A DNA stretch of 64,000 nucleotides from SVTX01 sp045612105 (GTDB lineage: Bacteria; Bacillota; Clostridia; Oscillospirales; CAG-272), in contig JAZKYL010000074.1 of assembly GCA_045612105.1 (NCBI GenBank), forward strand, positions 1 to 64,000, in the 5' to 3' direction. Within the stretch, counting starts at the first letter, position 1; each line of letters starts with the position of its first letter. The notes below the pieces were generated by a model, which searched no databases, had not been told where the DNA came from, and saw only the letters and a list, made by a program, of their open reading frames with translations. Below, one piece after another: positions 52,770 to 59,755 of this stretch. Position numbers and translations under genes: made by a program.

Positions 52770-52928
52770 TTTAATCTCCATTCCGCCGCTATGCGAGAAC
52801 CCCCAAAGCTCACTAATTCGCTTCAGGGAACCCCACGGCGGCACAAATAATAATCGATGAAATTTGCCTTAGCAAAATTCGCGCGTGAAAAAGTTCACTT
52901 CACTATAAGGAGAAAGTAGCTTTCACGC
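52770..52928 (-). promoter_or_regulatory. duplicated structured leader, copy upstream of nucleoside hydrolase
   Basis: About 159 nt directly before the start codon, roughly 80-85 percent identical by eye to 58948-59108. On the minus strand the RNA can form an outer hairpin GCGTGAAA (52928-52921) with TTTCACGC (52890-52883), a hairpin around 52855-52880 (GAAUUUUGC with GCAAAUUUC), and a distal stem CCGCCGU (52841-52835) with GCGGCGG (52789-52783). The last stem ends 4 nt from the GGAG ribosome site. No purine-riboswitch core is visible. Confidence 0.75.
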
Positions 52929-52976
52929 AAGTTCACCTCTTGTAAGTAATCCGCCACAAATTATCAGGCTACTTAA

Positions 52977-53005
52977 ATTATAATATAAAAAGCCTTCCCT
53001 GTCAA
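52977..53005 (-). promoter_or_regulatory. promoter of the nucleoside hydrolase leader
   Basis: On the minus strand TTGACA (53005-53000), a 17-bp spacer, TATAAT (52982-52977); full consensus. The leader RNA would be about 200 nt. Between this promoter and the terminator at 53151 lies about 145 bp of AT-rich sequence with nothing else recognised. Confidence 0.9.
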
Positions 53006-53150
53006 CAAAAAAACACAAAAACCGACTTCAAATTTTTCCACGCTCTCCGCATTTTCATATCGTTTTTCACTTTTTCAAAAATCTTCACGCCTTAAATCCC
53101 ACTATCGCTCCGGCATTTGCTGTTTTTAATTAAAGTTTTTGGGAAAGGGG

Positions 53151-53189
53151 TTCGGGGGAAACCTTTTTTCCAAAAAGGTTTCCCCCGAA
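53151..53189 (-). terminator. terminator of the nucleoside ABC transporter operon
   Basis: An 18-bp stem, TTCGGGGGAAACCTTTTT (53151-53168) with its complement ending at 53189. It follows the second permease gene. Confidence 0.85.
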
Positions 53190-53204
53190 ATTATCTTCCC
53201 CCTC

Positions 53205-54197
53205 CTACCTCTCTTCTCGGAAGTAAGACAATCCGAGAGACGCAGGCGGCTGATTTTCTTTTTTATTTCTCATACTTGTAATAACAAGCACGATGATGGT
53301 AACGACATAAGGAAGCATCTTAATAAGCTCCTTCGCGCTTCCCGAAAGACCGGGAATATAAACGCAGGCAATATAAAGTCCGCCGAAAACGTAGGAGCTG
53401 AAGATTGCAGAGCTGGGCTTCCACAAAGCGAAAATAACGATAGCGATAGCGAGCCATCCGCGGTCACCGAAGCCGTTGTTGGTCCAAGCACCGGTGGTAT
53501 AGTCCATAACGAAATACAAGCCTCCAAGTCCCGCAATAGCACCGCCGATGCAGGTAGAAAGATACTTGTAGAGCGAGACGTTGATTCCCGCCGCGTCCGC
53601 AGTCGCAGGATTCTCACCGACTGCGCGAAGGTTAAGACCTACACGGGTCTTCTTCAATATCCACTGAGCAACGACAGCGATAATGATCGAAACGTAGACC
53701 AGGAATCCGAAAGACAGGAAGGTCTCACCGAAAATACCGAGATGATCCGAAAGGAAAGGTATCTTGGTCTTGTACGCATTACCGGTAGCAAGAAGCGAAA
53801 TAGAACCGCTCTCGCCGAAGAACTTAAGAAGCGAGCCACCGTAGAAGTTACCGAGACCAACACCAAAAGTGGTCAGAGCAAGACCGACAACGTTCTGATT
53901 TGCCTTAAGAGTAACAGTCAGGAAGCTGTAAATAAACGCAATAAATGTCGAACCCAAAAGAGATGCCAGAAGAGAGATAATAACACAAAGGATCGGCACG
54001 GGAGTCTCACAGAAATGCTCGTAGAGATAGCCACCGATAATTCCCGAAATACCACCGATATACATAATACCGGGGATACCCAAGTTAAGGTTTCCGCTCT
54101 TCTCGGTAATGATCTCACCCGTAGCTCCGAAAAGCAGAGGAGTTCCCTGAACGATAGCGGCGGAAATAAACGCCATAATAGTTTCAAATACGCCCAT
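53205..54197 (-). CDS. nucleoside ABC transporter permease (NupQ-like)
   Basis: A 330-residue BPD_transp_2-type permease with about 8-9 membrane helices. LLFGATGEIITEKSGNLNLGIPGIMYIGG is the family signature in the first third, and FGSRALA-like LRAVGENPATADAAGINV is the conserved cytoplasmic loop that touches the ATPase. It pairs with the upstream permease in the same operon. The start ATG overlaps the stop of that gene by one base (TAATG). It ends with a cytoplasmic tail before the operon terminator. Confidence 0.9.
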   Translation of the reverse strand: MGVFETIMAFISAAIVQGTPLLFGATGEIITEKSGNLNLGIPGIMYIGGISGIIGGYLYEHFCETPVPILCVIISLLASLLGSTFIAFIYSFLTVTLKANQNVVGLALTTFGVGLGNFYGGSLLKFFGESGSISLLATGNAYKTKIPFLSDHLGIFGETFLSFGFLVYVSIIIAVVAQWILKKTRVGLNLRAVGENPATADAAGINVSLYKYLSTCIGGAIAGLGGLYFVMDYTTGAWTNNGFGDRGWLAIAIVIFALWKPSSAIFSSYVFGGLYIACVYIPGLSGSAKELIKMLPYVVTIIVLVITSMRNKKENQPPASLGLSYFREER

Positions 54198-55324
54198 TAT
54201 TTCTCTGCCTCCTTTCTCTCCTTGTGACGGAAGTGGATCTTGTAGCTGACGAAGAATTCGCTGCTGATAATAAAGAGTATCATAATACCCGTAAGCACCT
54301 CACCCACGCTGGAGTCGAGACGGAGATCGGAAGCGATCTGTCCCGCGCCCTTCTGAAGGAAGCAAACCAGCAAAGAGGAGAATATCATAACGATAGGATT
54401 AAACTTGGACATCCAAGAGATCATAATCGCGGTAAATCCGTTACCTCCAACCGAATTGGCACTTATGGAATGGCTGGCACCCGCAACGAGCACCCAACCC
54501 ATAATACCGCAAAGCGCGCCGGAAATAATAACGGTTCGAATAATTACCTTCTTTACGTTGATACCGATGTACTTAGCCGTTTTTTCACTCTCACCCACAA
54601 CGCTTATCTCATATCCCTGCTTGCTCTTCTTAAGATAAATGTAGATAATTACCGTAAGGACTGCAACGATAATAATGTTAAGCAGATAATCCTTGCCGAA
54701 TATCGCCGGGAACCAACCGTTCTTGGAACCCGCATTAACAACACCGAGAACCATAGATCCGCTGGGAACCCAAAGCATGATAAAGAAGGAAACCAGCTGC
54801 ATGGCAACGTAGTTCATCATAAGGGTAAACAAAGTCTCGTTGGTGTTCCAGAAAGCCTTGCAAACACCGGGAATTCCCGCCCAGATCGAGCCGGCAACAA
54901 CACTGGCTGTAAACATAATTATCAAAAGGAGCCAGGAGGGTATGGAGTCCTTCAGGTAGAACATACAAGCAACGCTTGCCAGCATTCCGATCAGCACCTG
55001 TCCCTCGGCACCGGTATTCCAAAATCTCATTTTGAATGCAGGTGTGACCGCAAGAGAGATACCCAGAAGTATAGCAGAAGCCTGAAGCAGATTCCAGACC
55101 TTTCTTTCCGAGCCAAAGCTTCCCTTGAACATCGAGCCGAACACCTTGATCGGATTTTCTCCGGTAAGAAGCACCGTCACAAGCGCGCAGACGAGAACAC
55201 CCACGATTATAACAGCCGCCTTGATAAGCAAAGCCTTCGTCTTTGAAAGATCGCCTCTCTTGGTTATATATACCCAGGGCTCGCGGTGAGTCTTTTTGGC
55301 TTTATCAATATTATTCTTCTCCAA
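54197..55324 (-). CDS. nucleoside ABC transporter permease (NupP-like)
   Basis: A 375-residue permease of the same family with a cytoplasmic N terminus of about 30 residues, then about 9 helices. LAVTPAFKMRFWNTGAEGQVLIG and the ATPase-contact loop YEISVVGESEKTAKYIGINV are typical of NupP/YufP. It overlaps the ATPase gene by 14 nt. The pair of unlike permeases with a BMP lipoprotein is the standard composition of nucleoside importers in Bacillota. Confidence 0.9.
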   Translation of the reverse strand: MEKNNIDKAKKTHREPWVYITKRGDLSKTKALLIKAAVIIVGVLVCALVTVLLTGENPIKVFGSMFKGSFGSERKVWNLLQASAILLGISLAVTPAFKMRFWNTGAEGQVLIGMLASVACMFYLKDSIPSWLLLIIMFTASVVAGSIWAGIPGVCKAFWNTNETLFTLMMNYVAMQLVSFFIMLWVPSGSMVLGVVNAGSKNGWFPAIFGKDYLLNIIIVAVLTVIIYIYLKKSKQGYEISVVGESEKTAKYIGINVKKVIIRTVIISGALCGIMGWVLVAGASHSISANSVGGNGFTAIMISWMSKFNPIVMIFSSLLVCFLQKGAGQIASDLRLDSSVGEVLTGIMILFIISSEFFVSYKIHFRHKERKEAEK

Positions 55325-56858
55325 GGTTCTTCTCCTCCTCTCCCTCAGTCTTTGTCATAAGATAACCGACCTCGTTCTTGGTAGCAGTGCGTCCGTCAAG
55401 AACACCGGTAATGCGTCCGCCGCCGATAACAAGAATTCTGTCGCACAAAGCCAGAAGCACGTCAAGGTCCTCGCCGACAAAAATGACCGCAACACCCTTT
55501 GCCTTCTGGTCGTTGAGCAGATCGTAAATAAGATAAGACGAGTTTATATCAAGTCCGCGAACGGGATAAGCCGCCATAAGAAGTGTGGGAGCAGATGCGA
55601 TCTCACGTCCCAAAAGCACCTTCTGAACGTTACCGCCCGAAAGACGGCGAACAGGGGTCTCAGCGTTAGGAGTAACCACGTCAAGCTCGTCTATGATCTT
55701 GTGCGCCAGCTCTTCGGGCTGATGTCTTTCAAGGAAAGCCGTCTTACCCTGACGGTAGCTTCTCAGCATCATATTGTCAACAACACCCATATTGCCAACA
55801 AGTCCCATTCCAAGTCTGTCCTCGGGAACGAAGGAAAGTTTTACGCCAAGCTCTCTTATCTCCATAGGAGTCTTGTCGCGGAGATCCTCTTTTTTTCCGG
55901 TCTTGGGGTCGTTATAGATGATCGAACCGCCGTCAAGCTTCTGGAGTCCCGCTATAGCTTCAAGCAGCTCTCTCTGTCCGCTTCCCGCAATACCCGCGAT
56001 ACCCAGGATCTCGCCCGACTTTGCCACAAAGCTGACGTCGTCAAGAAGCTTCACACCGTCGCGGTTATGGCAGTTGATATGCTCGACCACAAGTCTGTCC
56101 TCGGTATTCTCGTGAACGGGACGCTCGATATTCAGCTCAACCTTCTTACCCACCATCATCTCGGTGAGGATCATCTCATCAGCCTCTGCGGTGTTGATGG
56201 TTCCGATATACTCACCGTGACGAAGGACCGCCACCTTGTCGGAAAGCTCAAGCACCTCGTGAAGCTTGTGAGTAATGATAACTATTGCCTTTCCGTCGTC
56301 TCTCATACGTCTGAGGACCGCGAAGAGCTTAGCCGCCTCCTGGGGAGTAAGAACTGCGGTAGGCTCGTCCAGAATAAGAATATCCGCACCTCTGTAAAGC
56401 ACCTTGACGATCTCAACCGTCTGCTTCTCAGAGACCGACATCTCATATATCTTCTTGTTAGGATCGATCTCAAATCCGTATTTTGAGCTGATCTCCTGAA
56501 CTTTCTCGGAAACCTGCTTCAAATTGAATTTTCCCTGCTCCTTAAGACCGAGAATGATGTTTTCCGCGGCGGTAAAAATATCTACCAGCTTGAAGTGCTG
56601 GTGGATCATACCTATCTTGTACTCAAAAGCGTCGTGAGGAGAGTTTATCGATACCTCCTCGCCGCCGATGAATATCTGACCCTCGTCGGGATGATAGATA
56701 CCCGAGATCATATTCATAAGCGTGGTCTTACCGCTTCCGTTCTCTCCCAGAAGCGAAAGGATCTCTCCGTTGTAGACCGAAAGATTTACGTTGCTGTTTG
56801 CGACGACACTGCCGAATCTCTTGGTAATGCCTCTCAGCTCGATTGCTACGTTGTTCAT
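55311..56858 (-). CDS. nucleoside ABC transporter ATPase with two nucleotide-binding domains (NupO-like)
   Basis: A 515-residue double ATPase. The first domain has Walker A GENGSGKT (38-45), signature MSVSEKQTVEI and Walker B DILILDEPTAVL. The second is degenerate at the P-loop (GIAGSGQRELLEAI) but retains LSGGNVQKV, as is normal for the NupO/MglA sugar-nucleoside class. The start is taken as ATG 56858; the ribosome site is weak (AGG 12 nt upstream). A hairpin lies between BMP and this gene. It energises uptake of nucleosides with the two permeases. Confidence 0.9.
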   Translation of the reverse strand: MNNVAIELRGITKRFGSVVANSNVNLSVYNGEILSLLGENGSGKTTLMNMISGIYHPDEGQIFIGGEEVSINSPHDAFEYKIGMIHQHFKLVDIFTAAENIILGLKEQGKFNLKQVSEKVQEISSKYGFEIDPNKKIYEMSVSEKQTVEIVKVLYRGADILILDEPTAVLTPQEAAKLFAVLRRMRDDGKAIVIITHKLHEVLELSDKVAVLRHGEYIGTINTAEADEMILTEMMVGKKVELNIERPVHENTEDRLVVEHINCHNRDGVKLLDDVSFVAKSGEILGIAGIAGSGQRELLEAIAGLQKLDGGSIIYNDPKTGKKEDLRDKTPMEIRELGVKLSFVPEDRLGMGLVGNMGVVDNMMLRSYRQGKTAFLERHQPEELAHKIIDELDVVTPNAETPVRRLSGGNVQKVLLGREIASAPTLLMAAYPVRGLDINSSYLIYDLLNDQKAKGVAVIFVGEDLDVLLALCDRILVIGGGRITGVLDGRTATKNEVGYLMTKTEGEEEKNLGEE

Positions 56859-56982
56859 ATCCGCGCTATACCTTTCATAAACGTTTAAACCGAATTTCTC
56901 ATCCCAAAGCAGAAAAAAGCTCTTCTGCCCTCGGATGCAAGATCCGATCTCCAAAAATAAAATGTAAAATAAAGAAGAAAAC

Positions 56983-57019
56983 ACCTATGGAGATGCCCCG
57001 AGGGGCATCTCCTATAGGC
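56983..57019 (-). terminator. attenuating hairpin between BMP and ATPase genes
   Basis: A 17-bp near-perfect stem, ACCTATGGAGATGCCCC (56983-56999) with GGGGCATCTCCTATAGG (57002-57018); TTTTCTTCTTT follows on the minus strand. It likely ends most transcripts after the binding-protein gene, so the lipoprotein is made in excess over the membrane parts. Confidence 0.8.
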
Positions 57020-57038
57020 TTTAAGTAAAATTTAACTA

Positions 57039-58244
57039 TTAGTTAGGAGCGTCAATTCCGTCGATGATAAGATCGAAGTAAGGAGCAGAACGCTTATCCT
57101 TAGCGGACTCATCAAAGTAACCGTCGTGAATAACGTTGGTATCGGGAGTGAAAGCAGCGTCAGAATCAACGTCTGCCTTGTACTCGGTGAGAGTCTTACC
57201 GCCTACGGTGAACTTGGAGGTATCGAATACCTTAAGAGTGCCTGCCTTGAACTGAGCGATAGCAGCGTCAATAGCTTCCTGAGTACCCTTAGCTGCAACC
57301 TTGGAGTTGAGCTCGGTAATCTGAACGGAACCTTCAGCGATACCGCCACACCAGTCGTAGGGGATCTCAGCGCCCTTACCGTCTCTGGTCTTCTCGATGA
57401 TGAGCTTCATATAAGGCTCCCAGTTGATCTTGGAAGAAATAAGAGCGGTGTTGGGAGCGATGCTGATTGTGCTGATGTTGTAAGCAACGTTAGGAACCTT
57501 CTTCTCTTCGCAAGCCTTGGGAGCACCCTCGGAGTCTGCGTGCTGAGAAATAAGAACGCAACCGTCGTTGATAAGGTTAAGAGCAGCCTCTCTCTCGAGA
57601 GCGATGTCGAACCAGGAGTTGGTGTACTCAACCTTCATAGTAGCGGTGGGGCATACGGAGCGAACGCCAAGGAAGAAAGAGGTGTAGCCGGACTTAACCT
57701 CTGCATAAGGCCATGCGCCAACGTAACCAACCTTAGCCTGATCAGCGGTGATCTTGCCGGAGGTGATCATCTCGTTGAGCTTCATACCTGCAGCGATACC
57801 TGCAAGATATCTACCCTCGTAGATAGATGCGAAAGCATTGTGATAGTTGGGAAGCTTTTCGGTGTGAGCCTTAGTACCGGTAGCGTGGCAGAACTGAACG
57901 TCAGGATACTTCTTAGCAGCCTGGATCATAAAGTCCTCGTGACCGAAGGAGTCAGCGAAGATAAGGTCGCAGCCCTCGTCAACAAGCTCGCAAGCCGCAT
58001 CGAAGCACTGGGATCCCTCGGGAATACCGACTCTCATAACGACCTGATCCTTGGTAAGACCAAGAGCCTCAGCCGCAGCGTTAGCAGCGTCAATGAAGTT
58101 CTTGTCATAGGTGGAGTTCTCGTCGTGAAGGAAAATGAATCCAACCTTGAACTCGTCTTCTTCCTTGTCGCAGGATGCAAATACTACACCAAGAGAAGCG
58201 ATCATTGCAACTGCAAGAACCAGAGAAAGGATTTTCTTGAACAT
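57039..58244 (-). CDS. BMP-family nucleoside-binding lipoprotein
   Basis: A 401-residue lipoprotein of the BMP/PnrA family. The signal peptide ends in the lipobox FASC with Cys25. The mature part starts FKVGFIFLHDENSTYDKNFIDAA, and IFADSFGHEDFM, the YEGRYLAGIAAG motif and VGYVGAWPYAEVKSGYTSF are the known nucleoside-pocket regions. PnrA-type proteins bind purine nucleosides. ATG 58244 has GGAGG 8 nt upstream. It is read from the xpt promoter or an unrecognised one in the 121-bp gap. Confidence 0.93.
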   Translation of the reverse strand: MFKKILSLVLAVAMIASLGVVFASCDKEEDEFKVGFIFLHDENSTYDKNFIDAANAAAEALGLTKDQVVMRVGIPEGSQCFDAACELVDEGCDLIFADSFGHEDFMIQAAKKYPDVQFCHATGTKAHTEKLPNYHNAFASIYEGRYLAGIAAGMKLNEMITSGKITADQAKVGYVGAWPYAEVKSGYTSFFLGVRSVCPTATMKVEYTNSWFDIALEREAALNLINDGCVLISQHADSEGAPKACEEKKVPNVAYNISTISIAPNTALISSKINWEPYMKLIIEKTRDGKGAEIPYDWCGGIAEGSVQITELNSKVAAKGTQEAIDAAIAQFKAGTLKVFDTSKFTVGGKTLTEYKADVDSDAAFTPDTNVIHDGYFDESAKDKRSAPYFDLIIDGIDAPN

Positions 58245-58365
58245 TTTAATGTTCCTCCAATTTAATAAAATATTTTTACACGGTGCCTTTTTCGTTCGGA
58301 CACCGAATGTAAACCTTTTTACATTTCGCCGCATTAAACCGTCGGCAACTCTTTGAAAATGCAGG

Positions 58366-58947
58366 TCAATCCTCGCAGAATACCACGCCGCCCTCAACGC
58401 TCATAGAAGCAACTCTCGCCAAGGACTCGACTCTCACGCCCATCTCATTGCGGATATAATCGCCGCCGCCCTGATAAGCCTTCTCAATAATGATGCCCGC
58501 GCCCGCGATCTCGGCACCCGCATCCTTCACAAGAGAGATAAGAGCCTTCAGCGCGCTTCCTTTCGCAAGAAAGTCGTCGATAATAAGCACCTTGTCTTCG
58601 GGGCCTAAAAACTCCTTTGATACGATAACGTCGTATACCTTGTTATGAGTATATGACTCGACCTTGGATGTGTAAACGTCGGCGCTGATATTGATAGACT
58701 TTGACTTCTTCGCAAACACCACGGGAACGTCAAAATGCATAGCCACAAGGCAGGCAATACCGATACCCGAAGCCTCGATAGTCAGTATTTTGTTTATTCC
58801 GCAATCTCCGAAAAGTCGGTAAAATTCCTTGCCGATCTCACTGATAAACTTCACGTCGATCTTGTGATTTACAAAGCTGTCGACCTTCAGAACGTCGCCC
58901 TCGTAGATCTTACCGTCCTTGCGGATCCTGTCTTCAAGCAGTTTCAT
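58366..58947 (-). CDS. xpt: xanthine phosphoribosyltransferase
   Basis: A 193-residue Xpt that converts xanthine (and guanine) with PRPP to the nucleotide. It has ILTIEASGIGIACLVA and the PRPP loop VLIIDDFLAKGSAL, both diagnostic; length agrees with B. subtilis Xpt (194). The neighbouring genes are a BMP lipoprotein and a nucleoside ABC transporter downstream, so it forms the last step of purine salvage. It is preceded by the second copy of the duplicated leader and a perfect promoter. No classical purine riboswitch is seen in the leader, unlike in Bacillus xpt. Confidence 0.96.
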   Translation of the reverse strand: MKLLEDRIRKDGKIYEGDVLKVDSFVNHKIDVKFISEIGKEFYRLFGDCGINKILTIEASGIGIACLVAMHFDVPVVFAKKSKSINISADVYTSKVESYTHNKVYDVIVSKEFLGPEDKVLIIDDFLAKGSALKALISLVKDAGAEIAGAGIIIEKAYQGGGDYIRNEMGVRVESLARVASMSVEGGVVFCED

Positions 58948-59108
58948 TTAAATCTCCATTCCGCCGCTATGCGGGAACCCCCAAAGCTCAACTAATTCGC
59001 TTCTGGGAACCACGCGGCAGCACAAATTGTTATCGATGAATTTTGCCGCAAGGCGAAATTCGCGCGTGAAAAAATCGTTTCACTACAAGGAGGAAGTAAC
59101 TTTCACGC
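58948..59108 (-). promoter_or_regulatory. duplicated structured leader, copy upstream of xpt
   Basis: About 161 nt directly before the start codon. On the minus strand it forms the same hairpins as the other copy: GCGTGAAA (59108-59101) with TTTCACGC (59071-59064); GAAUUU with AAAUUC around GCC-UUGC-GGC (about 59037-59060); CUGCCGC (59020-59014) with GCGGCGG (58967-58961). The G-U pairs in the last stem fall at different positions in the two copies, which is consistent with conserved pairing. Confidence 0.75.
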
Positions 59109-59157
59109 TAGCCTCCGAGATCTTCCGTCGGATATTGACGAATAATAATATATAATT

Positions 59158-59186
59158 ATTATACTATATAATTTTATCTTTTTCAA
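59158..59186 (-). promoter_or_regulatory. promoter of the xpt leader
   Basis: On the minus strand TTGAAA (59186-59181), a 17-bp spacer, TATAAT (59163-59158). The leader RNA would be about 200 nt, as for the other copy. Confidence 0.88.
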
Positions 59187-59201
59187 TAAACATTTTGCAC
59201 A

Positions 59202-59222
59202 ATTCGAAAATATATTTCGAAT
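59202..59222. promoter_or_regulatory. candidate operator upstream of xpt
   Basis: ATTCGAAA (59202-59209), a 5-nt spacer and TTTCGAAT (59215-59222) form a perfect 21-bp inverted repeat 16 bp upstream of the xpt -35 box. It may bind a regulator of either flanking gene. The remaining 150 bp to the acyl carrier protein promoter is AT-rich with nothing recognised. Confidence 0.4.
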
Positions 59223-59379
59223 ATGTATTCGTAAAATCTGCACAACCCCATCACAAAACCAACACAAAAATTCAGAGACTTAATCAGACAAATTTATTGC
59301 CCAAGTCAACAAAAATTAACAAAAATTCAAAAAAACAGCAAAAAATATACACAATCAAAGATTTTTGCCTCAAATACCA

Positions 59380-59408
59380 TTGACATTTTTCAAAAAAAAT
59401 GGTAAAAT
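59380..59408 (+). promoter_or_regulatory. promoter of the acyl carrier protein gene
   Basis: TTGACA (59380-59385), a 17-bp spacer, TAAAAT (59403-59408). Confidence 0.85.
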
Positions 59409-59466
59409 AATTACGCAAAAATCAAAAAGAAATAATTTTCATATAAAAACACTCAGGAGGTCCGTT

Positions 59467-59682
59467 ATGGAACAGAAGATCATTGAAATAATCGCCGACT
59501 ATCAGGGCAAGAGCGTTGACGCTTACAGACCCGACCAAAAATTCACTGAAATGGGACTCGACTCACTCGACCTTGCCGAGCTTGTAATGCAGCTTGAGAA
59601 CGAGGGCATCATCGTCGACATCTCCCCCAAGGTAAACACCCCCGCAAAGCTTGCGGCAGCGATCAAGGCTCAGGAAAAATAA
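59467..59682 (+). CDS. acyl carrier protein
   Basis: A 71-residue acyl carrier protein. The phosphopantetheine serine is Ser33 in EMGLDSLDLAELVMQLE, the standard DSL motif. The family usually shows DSLDxVEL; here the valine is alanine. CAGGAGGTCCGTT precedes the ATG, a strong ribosome site. It is monocistronic, with promoter and terminator and no fatty-acid or polyketide genes near. It could serve general fatty-acid synthesis or be a dedicated carrier; the context does not decide. Confidence 0.9.
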   Translation: MEQKIIEIIADYQGKSVDAYRPDQKFTEMGLDSLDLAELVMQLENEGIIVDISPKVNTPAKLAAAIKAQEK

Positions 59683-59691
59683 TCATTATAC

Positions 59692-59730
59692 AAAAAAGCT
59701 CAGAGGCATAAAGCCCCTGAGCTTTTTTGT
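59692..59730. terminator. terminator between the acyl carrier protein and surface protein genes
   Basis: AAAAAAGCTCAG (59692-59703) pairs with CTGAGCTTTTTT (59717-59728). Bidirectional. Confidence 0.88.
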
Positions 59731-59755
59731 TTTAAATTGTTAAGTCCGAACGACT

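Noticed and set aside
52770..52844. N-terminal extension of the nucleoside hydrolase through the leader
   Set aside because: The other leader copy shows the same sequence outside the coding region of xpt. The ribosome site and spacing agree only with the start at 52769.
53139..54227. 362-codon open frame on the plus strand opposite the second permease gene
   Set aside because: It is antisense to a clear membrane permease with conserved motifs, has no ribosome site and a composition typical of reverse-strand shadows.
54224..58265. Several open frames of 340-396 codons on the plus strand across the ABC transporter genes
   Set aside because: All are antisense to genes with clear family motifs, and none has a promoter or ribosome site.
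58948..59150. Classical purine riboswitch before xpt
   Set aside because: I looked for the two conserved loops and the three-way junction core and did not find them. A covariance search is needed to be sure.
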